From the NCBI RefSeq assembly GCF_029227915.1, contig NC_079882.1:6634001-6698000 (forward strand): a DNA stretch of 64,000 bases, written 5' to 3'. Positions 1 through 12,139 of the stretch are shown here, piece by piece; the first letter of the stretch is position 1, and each line of letters opens with the position of its first letter. Source of the stretch: Hydractinia symbiolongicarpus (taxonomy: Eukaryota > Cnidaria > Hydrozoa > Anthoathecata > Hydractiniidae). The notes below the pieces were generated by a model. That model was given only the letters and a program-made list of their open reading frames with translations, searched no databases and was not told where the DNA came from. The translations under genes were made by a program, and so were the position numbers.

Positions 1-3000
1 AACAATGTACATCATCTGGACTCTAAGAATGCTATTGATTTACTTAAACTGTGTTTGGAGTTTTCTCTGGATAGTACACTAGAAAAGACTTTAAAATATA
101 AACTGCATGAAATCACGTGGTATGAAAATGTAAGTATCTTTAACAGTGTAATAATAATGTGCTTCTAGTCAGTAAATTATCTAACATGGCTTTTTTTAAC
201 CTATTTAATCGTTTAAATTCCAATAATGCAACAAGCAGTGTGGTTGATACGATTTTTTATCAGCAAAGAATTATTTGAACCCATTCACAAACATGAAAAA
301 ATAAGAATAACTGTTTTTTGTTCCAACACAATCCAGCAAGTCTCAAAAGTTAGTTGTGTGTTTAATACAGTTATGGTCTGAACCAGAAATACATATAAAT
401 TATTTCCTGATAGATGCTTTTTTGTTGTTGTGCTAACTTAGTTTAGAATTTTTTAATCGTGTAGCATTTTTGACAATGTCAGGCAGTAATAGATAATACA
501 GACATTGGTCTTAGGTTGTTCAAAAATTTTAGTAAGTAATGTTTTATCAAGGAGTTAAGGATTCCTTTTTGTTCTAGGTGTTTCTAGCCAGTAAGATGTG
601 TGGAAAATGCGATGCGTTTTTTAATTGGCAAGATGTCAAATTACAATGCACTGTTGATCCTGAGCGTGTTGTGTCTTTTCTCATCAGCATTCACCAATAT
701 GACTTGCTTGACACATGGTGTGAAGATTTTGATGTGTCAGAGGATTTGCTTCAGGTAGGATCGTATGTATATTTTTTGCCTAAAATGGTGGTTTGATTCA
801 CAAGTAAACATTTCACATCACAATAGTCAGTAACTTAATTCATACAAAAGGATTTGCTTTTCCTTTTTTTATACTGGGTTCACAATCGGTCACTTATTTG
901 GATTCGAAGAAAGTGTCAAAAATAGCATGAGAACAGAAATGTTTTATTTGTTATCATCTGTTTAAATTTATATAGCAAAATGTTTATATTTTTAAATGAT
1001 CACCTTTGTATTACGTGAAGTTATTCAGAAATATCTGTTTATTGTTTGTCAGTTTACACATAAATTTCTAAATATTCAAGCAATATGGATTTAAACGAAT
1101 CTGAAAAAAAAATCTTTTTAACAACTTTTTTTTGTTTTTGCATAAATTTGCAAATCCTAGTGAAAACTATTTTTAGTAACTTGACTCATAAATTTCGACA
1201 AATTTGCTCAAGTGTAAATGCAGTATTTGCCTGTTTATTTTGCTTTTCTGATTTTAGACAGGAGTTAAAATTTTCCTGGAAATTGTAATGTCTAAAAAAA
1301 AGTCCATGATTTTATTTTATTGCTGGTGATTTCAGATTGCTGTTAAATCAAAACTAGAAAATGTCTTAAAAGAGCATTCAACCGACTACCTACAAGTTCA
1401 ATCAATCCTTGAAAAAATCACATCACGAGAGATGTTGGTGACCATATGTTTGGAGCTGCTAAAAGAGCGAAGCTGTTACAGCAATAAATATCTTTTCATC
1501 ATAAAGTATATGACAAGTTCCTTAATCGATTTAATTTCACCAAACGACAAATGCAATATTTTGTTAAACAAAATTGGAATCCTATCCATTGAGATAATTC
1601 CATCCGAGTTCAAAGACTCGTACAAGCACCTTCAACACAGTCCACTTTTAATTCTGGAGCAGTTGTTGATGAATGTGAAAGTTACTGTAGCTGGTAAAGT
1701 GGTGAAGCTGATTCACAAAGAAAGCAGTGAAAATAACCTGCTTTCATCGTTGTTATCTGAAGCAGATGACCTTATTGCAAAATATGCATCGTTGTCTATT
1801 GATTTGACTATACTGCAAACATCAAATACCCCAGGTAAGAAATATTAGACTTTGTTAGTTTAGTTTTCTGTCTAAGTAGTTTGATTTCAGATAGATGACA
1901 GATCAGTATTTTCATAGAACAGGAATTATGACTTTCACATTACAAATTATTTGGATAAATAAGTTAAGCGAAAGTATTTTATCCACAACGATTTCTACCG
2001 CAACGTTTTTCATTCCTTAGTACTAATTTCATGTAGTATCTAAGTCACTGTGTTCGTTGTTGATTAATTTTTTTAACGTTTTTCATTCCTTAGTACTAAT
2101 TTCATGTAGTATCTAAGTCACTGTGTTCGTTGTTGATTAATTTTGATATATACAAAATACTGATTTTGCCTCGACTAAAATTACTTAACCTTCAGCATCC
2201 ACAAAAATATTAATTTGACAAATTTCTGGAAAATGTAGCCATTTGCAAAAATATATTGTGCAAAATAAAATATTTTAGAATTGCTCATCTACTCTCAAGG
2301 TAGCTGCTACAAATTTTACCCTAATATTAAGTATAGAGGAGATAGCACTGTGGAAGGGATTGTCAGATTGATACCTTCTTGTCGGTCGGGTCAGTCTTTA
2401 AAGGGCTTTTTCAATTATTTTAATCTTGCTTTTAAGGATCCATGCTAAATTTCATTAAAATACAAAGCTTTTATTTTGCAGTGCATACACCTTTACTCAC
2501 ACCGACACACACACCAACACTCTCGAGAAAAATATTTAACCGCTCAATGCATTCACCAACACAAGAACGAATCACTTCGCCAGTAGATGTCTTTGCATCT
2601 GCTGTTGAGCAAGTTAAAACCGAAGAAGAATTCAGGGAGAGGAAAGCGAGTTCGATATCTCACAGTAAAGAGAAAGAGGAATTCGTTCCACCCTTAAGTC
2701 CTGTTGATAAAAAAGACTGGGTAAAAGATGATCAAGTGTCTTCGTGCATGAAATGTCATGATTTATTTAACATGGTAAGTAGTGTGTGATAATTTATTCA
2801 ACATGATAGCTTGTGTATTTTATTTTAGTGGACCTTAATATTTCGGGAAATTTATAAGCGTAAAGACGATTTTTGAATTAAATAACATTGTATTTAAGTT
2901 GCTGTGAAAGATCGCAACAACACTGATAACAATACAAATGATTACAGATTAAAACCCTTGTCTTGTTCGATTTTACATGCAAAACTAAACTCGTACTTGT

Positions 3001-6000
3001 ACGAATTTCATACCTCTCCAACATTATCATATTTAAGCAAAGCAGACACACTAGGCTAGTTTTGTAAGAGGATTTTATTCTGACGAAATATTCACACCGT
3101 TATGGGTTTATATTGTATTGCCATAAGGAAACATAAGTGTCACATGTTTCCACTAAACCGAACAGTTACATTGTACCAAGGCCTAAAACATCTAACTACG
3201 TAGGGTTTAATGTTTTTTTCTCTTCTCAGTTTAACCGAAGGCATCATTGTCGTCACTGTGGTCGTGTTGTTTGTGCGTCTTGCTCAAGATTTTATTGTTT
3301 TATGGAACGTTATGATCGGAAAGAACGTACTTGCGGGCAGTGTTATCAGTACAGCTATCAAACATCGTATGTAATTTTTTGTCACTTTTGGATATCTCTC
3401 AAAATTCTCTGAAGATGCTAACTCTTTTTTCATATTTTTGTTTTTGTTAGTTTTCCTTTCCAATCAATATTGCTTATAAAATGTCAAAAATAATAATAAT
3501 AAAAAGATGAGTTAAGGCAGTTTTTTTTGTTAACGCGTGCGCACTTACGGAAAATCTCTAATTTTACCCAAAATGCGCACGCGCTTCCAAAAAAAAAACT
3601 AGTTAGCTTTTCGCGCTATAACTGAAAATGCAATCAAATGAAAACACGCCACAATGCTATTCAACATAAATTATTTCAGGTCTCTCAAAGACGTGGATGT
3701 GAGCGAAGGTATGTGGTTGTTTATTCACCTTTTAAAAAAAAGATGTTTTTGCTGGAAGAATGTTTTGCGGATTGATGTTTCGCAGGTTTATTTTTTTACG
3801 GGCTGATGTTTTCGCGGAAAGAATGTTTGGCGGATTGATGTTTCCCCGGGGAGAATGCTTTGCGAGTAAAGTTTTTTGTAGGATGAATATTTTGCAGCGT
3901 AATATGTATTTCTTTATGGTACTTTTGGTAGAGTTGGTTTTTATAAATTAATCTTTTTAGTATTTTTTTCGATCGCGTGCCCATTTTCTTAAATGGGTTT
4001 TGTCCGGTTTTACTAATCGATTTTTCCTCTTGCACGAGTTCACAATGAAAGATTTTCGGTTTAATAAAACAGAGTTCAGACAAACCCTGGAAAACCTGGA
4101 AAAAAGGTCTTTTTTAAAAAAATTCAGGAAAACTCAGGGAAACCCGGGGGGAAATTTTTTTTTCCAATTCAGGGAAAACTCAGGGAATTTTTTTGTCAGA
4201 TTTACCACCTTTTTAAAGCCCTAAATCTGTTTAAATCTAAGAAGTAAATGGGTTGTAATTTTACCTATTGATGATCCCCAGCTCTAATATTTTGGTTATG
4301 GCAAGCTATGTACTGTTTTCAACAAATAAATGTAGGTCTTATATCTAACAATTTTTTTTATTACAATTTGTTAGAGTAACGAGATTTATATTTGACATCT
4401 AACGTTTTCTACTTTTATTTGCTCAGGGAAAAAAGGTACCAAAACCAGGTCAGTTTCAGGGGAAAATGCCTTCAAAACGACCAAAAACTCAGGGAAACTC
4501 AGGGAATTTATTTTGTCAGCCTTTGTCTGAACCCTGTAATCAGTAAAAAGCAGATCTAATTGAAGAGATTGAATGTTATAAAAGTTTAGCCTGTTATAAA
4601 GCTATATTCTGAAAAATATATGAGCAGATGGGAAAGCCATGCAAAACCGTGATAACTGATATTCACGCATATGTCATTATATTAACGTTATATTTTTGTC
4701 TTCAGGACCTTCTAAGCAATTATCCAGCAGTCCACAGTGCAGTACTCGTATCATAAACATGGACACACCTAGCCCCTTACCAATTGGACTTGATGAGCCA
4801 GAATGGATTTTAAGCACAGACAGCCATATAAATGTGGCTGTGCGAGAAGAATTTGCTTTCGAACAGGTTAGCGAACTCATTTTGTTTTACTGTTAGTATT
4901 TTCTTGCAGCTGTGTAATATATATTATAAATGTTAAAAAATTTTCACAGGCACCGAGCGCTTCCCTGTGTTTGGGCGTTGTTGATCTGTACAGCAACCAG
5001 AGAGCTGCAGGTGGTTTGTTGTTGAAATTTTGCAACAATTTATCGCAGTATTTACAGTTGCATAACAAAGGCGACGAAGTTGACGTAAACATGATTGCAG
5101 GGTAAGAAATATGCATTCTTCTTTTCATTTCGGGCGAAGTAAAACTCTCTTGTAAACGCCGCATTAAAGCGTTTAGTCGTTTTTTGGGAGCTCTCACTCT
5201 GTGTGCTATGCTCCCTTGTTTTGCTCGATTGTTTAACAATCTGTTTTCACGAGGACACATTTTTTACTCGTATAATTCTACGTATATGTGTGTACAAGGA
5301 ATTATCGCAAGTTTTATTAAATGTACACATTGTATTTTTTAGGATGATCGAGTTTATTTTAAATCATGCAAAAATCAAATTTCTCAAAGCAAATGATTAT
5401 GGAGGAGTTGAACTATGTGATACGTAAGTTCAGACGTACTGTTTACTTAATGGTCGAAATACTTACGAAAAGTTGAAAGCTCTTTTTTTTTCTTATCAGA
5501 AATGCTCAGGATTATGAATTATTTACAGTCACTTGCAAAGCTAAGGAAGCTCTCTTTATTCTTATCGGGATTATTTTTTATCTGAAACTTTGAGCCTAAC
5601 ATGCCTGCTAAATTTGTATTTACGAGAAATGCGTAGCTTTTTGATTAACATAGGAAAATACTGTGTTGTATCAGATGGTTTATTTTGATAAACGCTTCGA
5701 TATTTTTTTTAGGCATTTGTCACGTGTTGAGATTTTAAAAATACTAATTGAAGCTAATTGGCATCACATTCCAACCATGCAGGAGTTAACTCAATTAGAA
5801 TGTCTGAGGTAAACAAAGATTTCACAGTCGAAATTATGTAAATTAATGTGTGGATAAATAACTTATGGTGCTACAAGCTTAGAATTTTTACGTTTTTAAA
5901 CCTGTATTTATTGCAAGTTAGGACTAATGCTAGAGGTTATTTGGTTTCTTTCTCTCAGACGACTTCGAGATCGGTTGATCGAGAACGAACATTTCTCTCT

Positions 6001-9000
6001 GGCCATGGAAGTATCGAGCAAATGTGCGCTGGACGCAACACCGGTAAACTTCATTATGGGGATATCGAGACTAAAATGTGGTGATTTGGAGAAAGCGAGG
6101 GAGTATTTTGCTCGATGCTTAACTGTAAGTGTATTAGACATTTTTGTGTGTTAAATATTGTCCTTTGTCAGATTTGGTTTTTAATCTTAACTTTTTTGCA
6201 GGTGAATCGAGGCGAAGCATCAAAAGGATTTGGTCCGGTAAATCATTATCTAGAGAGAATTATTGAAGTGATTCAGAACTCGCCACTGATTGCTTTAAAT
6301 CATATTTCAGTGGTAGGTTTCTTATAACACTAAACATAGACGGAGACGTGCGGTACTTGGTGTCCTATTAATTTTTTGATAATTGTCTCTTAGGACGATT
6401 CGTCATTATCACCCGTTACGTTCTTATTGGAACACTATAAGGTAATATAATAGACTTAGGCCTTGTGACACCGTCTAAAAATCTACGGGTTCAGATTTTT
6501 GCCTTACATAGATATTTCCGCATCGATACTTCGATTTTTGTGTGACTGTTAGCATAAGTAACTAGATTACTCGGGGTCGGGAAAAACGCTGCGGTACAAC
6601 TATTTTATACATAATACGGCTATTATAGAGAAGTGAAGAAATTGTTTTTCTTTTTTTATTATGTGATTGTTGAAATCAAGTATCTGTTTTAGAATACGTC
6701 AGGGGAGTGTTGTCTTGATAAACGAAGATACGAAGAGATCATGTTTTATCTTTCCACATATGGAACTCGTGCACAAGTTATTATGTTCTTTACGAGAAAT
6801 CGTTTACTAAAAAAAGCTGTGCTCTATATCAGAGAAAAGGTAAGCAAAGCTACTTTACTTTGTATGTTTGTTCGTTAACTTGCTCGCTCCCTCCCTCGCT
6901 TTTTCGCTCATTTACTCGTTCGCTCGTTCTTCTTTATTCTTCTTCATTCTTTGTTCTACATTCATTTGTTCATCAATTCATCAATTTAATCGCTGTTTCT
7001 CAACCGTTTCTAAATTCTGTTTTTTATTAGAAATGTTCGCATGATCTTTTTATATCGAAGCTACTTCTACCATGTTTTCAAGATGGTTGCTTCGATCAAC
7101 TTTGCGAGGAGATCAAAGTAAATGATCCAGCGTTGAAATTCTGGGGAGCGTATTTCACAGAAGGATGTAAATATTTCAGTAAACATACTTCTTATCATTG
7201 CTTGTATGAGTTGCAGCTTTTTATCAAGGTAAGTTCCCTTAAAATTTCAAAAACGAAAAAATATAATAACACAACATATGAAGATTTTTTTCACATAATT
7301 TTTCCTCAGAATGACATGATGTTTACATTTCTTTGTTTAGGATTTCTTTCGTGGAGCGTTAACATGCGTTCGTTTTTATTTGGGCACAGCATCAGGTCCA
7401 CCGAGCTCGTACACAGATTTGTATGGCAGATTATCCTATCTTCACCTGGCTAACAAACATTTAGATCATTTGGTTAAAGAGAGAAGCAATCGCTCATCTT
7501 TTGTCAGCCATGTTGGTTCCTCTTTTATGGGCGACGATAAAAATTTAAGTAATCAGGAAATCCCAACCAGTGAATTAAAGAGACATTTGAGTACAGTGAA
7601 TTTACAAATTGACGTCACAAAGTTTTTATGCGACGTGACGACGGTTGATAATTCACACGGCGATAAAAAGATACCCACCTTGTTTGGTAACGGCAAAGAA
7701 AGAGCTGATCTAGCCATTAAGGTAGTGCTCATCTCCTGACTATCCCCCACATCATCTATCTTCGCTGATAAAAGAAGGAGGTTGGCATAAAGGGAGGAAG
7801 TGTTTGCCGGTTAAAGTCGAAATAAATATTGAAGTGTATAAAAAACTAAATAGTTAACCCCTTTAATTTTCATTTTACAGAATTAAAAAGTTACCTATTT
7901 TCCAGAACAAGAAAATTGTATCTTTTGTTATTTCTTTGCTCTACAATGCTCTGTCATGTTGCTCTATTCAATACAGTGTTTTAGAATGAGAGAGATAATA
8001 TTCTTTTTACTGAGATAATTCTTTTATTTTTATATTTGCCACATAAAAAATCATAGTTACGACACTAATATTCGTGTAATTTTCTTTCTTTTTTAAGTTA
8101 TTGGTGTGGTCTGGGGGAGACTCACTCGCCTTAACCTCAAGGATTATACAGGTTCGACATTTTTTTGGCTTAACATCATTTTCTACCTGTGAAGTGTCCC
8201 GAAAATGTTATTAAGCACATCGAATTATTTAGGAATTTAAACTGCCCTCGCCCTCCATATTTGGACGTGCTTTGAAAAGCCTAGCTCGATCATGTAAATA
8301 TGCTGAAGTGACTTCAATCTTGAGAAACGTCGAACAAAATGGTATGATAGTTGCGAAGGAGAAGGATGAAATTCTACAACAAGTTATCAAAGTCGTCACT
8401 CAATTTGGACAGGTTAGGTTTAAAATGTGTTGTAAATTTAGGAAGTTTAGTGTTAATATCGTTTGTGATGGGCTATGGTATTATTATGGTATTTCTTGTT
8501 ACTGGGTGTCCACCTTAAAATCATCAAGATAGACTACGTTACCTAGAAAATCTTAAACATCAAAATAATCTTCACAATTAACAATATTAATATTTTAAAA
8601 CATATTGTCTCGTAGAAACCTGTTTCTTCTCTCTGAGTGAACCCCATCCCCCCCTCGAAAAATGGCTCAGGTAAAATGGTAGAAAGTTGTTAAAAAAACT
8701 TGCGATGTCTTCTCTAAAAGATTACAAAACATTTCTGTTTGATAATGCTTAATATGGTATAGCATATCGCGCACTCCACGGAACAGTTCTATGCTATTTC
8801 TGTCTAGGAAAGTAAAAATATGAATCTGATTAGTAAAAATTTATTTAATTTGCTAATATTAAAAAGAATTCAATAAAGGTTATTTTAAACCATGTTATAA
8901 GAGGTTCTCTTTATACGTATTTTTTTAGATGAAAGATGCAAATCAGTTTATTAAACAAATCAAAGCAGATCTAGTTAAGGTACTGTGTGTTTTTAGTTTT

Positions 9001-9755
9001 ATGACAATATTTAAAATTTTTAGTTTTGATACGCTTTTATTACATGACATTCGAGATAAACTCATACCGGCATGAGATTTTATACCGCAAACTTTTTGCG
9101 GATGCGCAATAGCCTTTTATACATGTGCGATAACTTTATACGCATGCTCAATAGTTTCCGGGTAAAACGTGTTTACATCAAAATTGCATACGGATGCGAT
9201 ATTTCATACTTGACTTTCAGGCCGATATAAGATTTGTAGCGGTATAAGTTTCAGTTCGCTTTAAAAAATGTAAACACGAATAGAGACTTCACTTTAAACG
9301 GGTATAAAATAAATGGCGCCAATTCGTGCCGGTATAAAAGACTTCCATACCAGTGGACAAGCCAAACATATTTTATGACCATGTGGCAATTTTATGTTGC
9401 ATAAATCTTTCTTTCGAAATATACCTTGAAAAGTTTTTTTTTTTCGAGCCTGTTAAAATTTGTCTCTTCTGTCTCTTCTCGTGTTAAGAATGTGCAAATT
9501 GATTTTGGCTGAAATAGAAAATATGAGTACTTAAGATTATTCTGCTTTTAGATAAACTCCCTCATTATGTGTGGTCGTTTGAAAGATGCATACTTAGAAG
9601 CTGTAAAAAGTAAACGTGCGACGGAGATCCAGCGAATTCTGGACGAGGCGCGAAAATCATCTAGCCAAAGAAACATGATCGACATATGCGAGAGGTGGTT
9701 AAAAAACCACCAGGAAAATCAATTGAGAACAGAAAAAGCATTATCAAAGAGCTGA
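1..9755 (+). CDS. ZFYVE26: ZFYVE26 (spastizin) orthologue, 3' part of the gene, 20 exons visible
   Basis: Exons read as 1-129, 578-754, 1336-1834, 2482-2774, 3230-3366, 3680-3708, 4706-4866, 4950-5101, 5343-5423, 5713-5808, 5959-6124, 6202-6312, 6394-6441, 6693-6839, 7031-7228, 7341-7721, 8098-8151, 8233-8412, 8929-8979 and 9552-9755 (TGA). They sum to 3294 nt, in frame, 1097 residues. All introns are GT-AG. A FYVE zinc finger spans exons 4-5 (about residues 348-407 of the fragment): WVKD, paired CxxC ligands, RRHHCR, RVVCASC and CGQC, the PI3P-binding signature. The roughly 690 residues after it match the vertebrate ZFYVE26 C-terminus, e.g. APSASLC, YHCLYELQLF, PTLFGN and a cysteine-containing C-terminal helix region. 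The family protein works with spatacsin and AP-5 in lysosome reformation and in cytokinesis. About 1,400 N-terminal residues expected from the family lie upstream of the window. Paralogy is unlikely because the match runs through the whole C-terminus. Confidence 0.96.
2002..2144. repeat. Tandem duplication, period 73 bp, two copies
   Basis: The segment starting AACGTTTTTCATTCC at 2002 recurs at 2075. The copies look identical over about 70 bp except for the length of the closing T run. It lies in ZFYVE26 intron 3 (1835-2481). The near identity implies a recent duplication or an assembly artefact. Confidence 0.85.
3534..3583. repeat. GC-rich hairpin in a ZFYVE26 intron
   Basis: Ten-base perfect arms CGCGTGCGCA (3534-3543) and TGCGCACGCG (3574-3583) flank an AT-rich loop and sit between a T-run and an A-run. 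It looks like a small foldback element in AT-rich intronic sequence. Confidence 0.6.
3745..3900. repeat. Degenerate short-period repeat with CG-containing cores
   Basis: The motif GAATGTTTTGCGGATTGATG and variants recur about every 30-36 bp (near 3759, 3820 and 3853, with weaker copies between). It lies inside ZFYVE26 intron 6. It resembles in style the CG-core repeats at 12.8-13.2 kb and 45.2-45.6 kb. Confidence 0.5.
4070..4536. mobile_element. hAT-like MITE in ZFYVE26 intron 6
   Basis: The ends are inverted: the left reads CAGAGTTCAGACAAA and the right end, reverse-complemented, reads CAGGGTTCAGACAAA (one mismatch). The interior is rich in CAGGGAAAACTCAGGGAA-type subrepeats and has no coding capacity. 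The flanks share only TAAT (4062-4065 and 4537-4540), so a full 8-bp target duplication is eroded or absent. The hAT assignment rests on the CAGGG terminus and is tentative. Confidence 0.65.
9050..9360. mobile_element. Foldback MITE-like element in the last ZFYVE26 intron
   Basis: The motif TACCGGCATGA near the left end reappears inverted near the right end (GTGCCGGTATAAAA), with further TATACC/GGTATA copies between them. Near the centre CGTGTTTACAT is matched by ATGTAAACACG. No open frame. Boundaries are approximate and no target duplication was identified. Confidence 0.45.
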
Positions 9756-10002
9756 AATTTATTTTATAATATCTTGTTTTGAAAAGAGTAATTTTTCTTG
9801 AAAAAATTTCAAAAATTAGATAACGAGGAACAGCTGAAAAATTTGTTGTTTCAAACGAGGCTAAGCAAAAATGGTAGCTGAATGAAAAAAATGAGAAGAA
9901 ATATCAAAGATTGCTACCAAGTACATTAAAATATGGAGTCGTCTTTATTTTCATATCTGTTTCAAAATCGAAAAGTTTGCAAGAGGTCTGTTACTTCTTT
10001 CC

Positions 10003-10008
10003 AATAAA
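10003..10008 (+). promoter_or_regulatory. Polyadenylation signal of ZFYVE26
   Basis: A canonical AATAAA lies about 250 nt after the ZFYVE26 stop codon in an otherwise non-coding AT-rich 3' region. The next clear signal is further away, so this is the likely mRNA end. Confidence 0.55.
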
Positions 10009-10219
10009 GTATTTTCATATATAAAATTTCTTCTTTTTTTTTCTTACAGTAGTTTTTATAAATATTGCATTTTGATATAAATATAAGTTTTCATAGTTGT
10101 ATAGTTTTTAACAGACGATTGTAATTATACTTTTTGTAATATTATTCTTAAATATGTTATTAATATAACACATTTTTAAATTGACAAAAAAATAGCTTTT
10201 ATCAAATTCCACTACCGAG

Positions 10220-10487
10220 CTACACTTTTGTGTGAGGGCGGGTAGGCAAATCCTGCTGAATACCCAAACTGAAGCTGTTGTAGGGCGAGCTACTGGTAAA
10301 CTGCAAAGAAAAGCATTTTCTTGTTTGCACTTCACTTTTGGCTATTTAACACGAGCCTTTTTCTTAAAATGCTTTTAAGGATAAAAGGTTGCATTATAAC
10401 CCCAATGCTGCAGAAAGAATAATTGCCAAGGTCAAAAATGCAAAGCAAGCACCTGCAGTTAAAAAGATAATTTCATTCTTGCGCTGA
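10220..10487 (-). CDS. Possible C-terminal exons of an unrecognised membrane protein
   Basis: On the minus strand, a segment at 10487-10401 follows an acceptor-like CGCAG. It encodes a basic stretch (QRKNE) and then one hydrophobic helix of about 22 residues (FLTAGACFAFLTLA and onwards). Using a weak GTTATA donor and the acceptor at 10293-10294, it splices in phase to 10292-10220, which encodes SSPYNSFSLG, then IQQDLPTRPHTKV and a TAG stop. The frame continuity and protein-like composition argue for a real gene in the ZFYVE26-TMEM138 gap. Upstream exons are not resolved, the family is not recognised, and the donor is poor. Confidence 0.3.
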
Positions 10488-10492
10488 CTGCG

Positions 10493-12139
10493 CTGATTTA
10501 AAGTCAGAAAAGTAACTTTACAATATTCGGTAATTTAGTAGGAGGTCTACATCTTGATCAAGTGTAGTTCATCTCAATCATATTCGCGAACATGATTTTG
10601 AAACGACAATAACAACGCTCAGTTGGTTTATTGTGATAAAATGAGGGATAATCGTATTTGACTTCAACGCTTGTTCGTAATGAGTAAAACTAATTTGATA
10701 GCTAGAAGACTAGCAACGTGAATTTCGCTTTGATTCTTACTCGAAGCTGTCCGCTTTTCTGAAATGGAATTAAAAAACGAAACAAAGTTTTGCTATCGAG
10801 CTTTCATAAAAGGCAAGGTAGTAACAATCCACGTTTTGCATGATCGTATTTAGTAATTTTAGTCATGCGGGTCTATTGTTTTCAGAAAATGGCGTTCTCC
10901 AGGTTATTGGCATATTTCAATATGGCAGTCGTTAGTACAATTCTAGTCCCTAACAGCTTTCTAGGTAACCTTGTTGTCAACGCATGACTATATATGGGAA
11001 CGGGGTTAGTTTTTACTTTTCTTCCCTTAAGGTAGAATGTTGTAGAATACATTGATCTCCAGATTTGATCAACTTAACGTTCAGAACAGAGTTCACAAAA
11101 TTTTGGCTACTCAGGGACGACGAATAATTTTGACCGTTCTGAATTTCCATGAATCTTGGGGTTTTGATTTTTAATGGCATATCACTTAAACGACTTTCCA
11201 AAGTTGATTTATGACCCAAAAAATTTTGTTGATTTTAATTTTTTATTGGCTCAAATTTTTGTCACTTAATGCCGACTTTGTCTGGCTCGATTAGTCTCGA
11301 TTACTGCTATTTTCTCATGGCTTTCCACTTGACGACGTGCCAAAATATTGCATTTTAACCGAAAAGAGAACTGAAAGGTCAAACACATTGTCAACCTTTT
11401 TCTTTGTTTGGTTATTTGTTTCTTCTATTTTTATTTCATATTTGCCCAATGTAAACACCATCGTTTTAATAATATGTCAATCATCGTCATTATTGTGAAA
11501 TAACAATTCGTGTGTATTTCACCCACTCATATTCGATAGACAACGCAAAACATTCAAGTCAAATATTTAACCAAATCATCACAAATGAAACACATCAAAA
11601 CAAAAACTGGAGAACAAATTTACGTTAGTTTAAAACACCCAACGTTTTTTAAGTTTCCACATTAATAGTCAACAGAGGCGCTTAGTCAACTGTCTTTTGC
11701 TGACATTTGGACTTGTTGAAGAAGGGGCTTGACGTTTCACGAAAATGTTTAAAAAATGACTTGAAAAATACGAAAATAATAACTTTATCTTTCGCAAAAT
11801 AATAATAAAAATAATAATATTAAAGAAAAAAACACAAATAAACATGTATATATACAATAAATATGGTTTAAAAATATTGCCGACAAAAAACATCAGCCGT
11901 GCCTCATAAATATTGATACAATATAGTTATGGAGAATATATCTATTGTTGCTAAAGCAGAATAAAATTGCATGTTCCCCAAGTATCAAAAGTACGACTTT
12001 TTAACTTCTTTTACCTTCTTCTCTTCTTGTGTAACTCTTACCATTAACGTAAGTAAGTACCACAATTTTCTAAATTACAGGTAGGAAAGACATCTTATAT
12101 AAATTTTTATCCAAGAATTTCGTTGATTAGTGTGGTCCT
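10493..12139. other. Mostly non-coding gap between convergent genes
   Basis: No recognised gene. The minus strand has two protein-like open segments without identifiable relatives (about 10660-10590 and 11230-11018) that might be upstream exons of the putative gene at 10.2-10.5 kb. The rest is AT-rich and would hold the TMEM138 3' UTR near 12.1 kb. Confidence 0.4.

Noticed and set aside
6880-6965. CTCGCTC/TCGTTC-rich stretch in a ZFYVE26 intron
   Set aside because: Simple pyrimidine-rich low complexity ahead of a splice acceptor; no defined unit.
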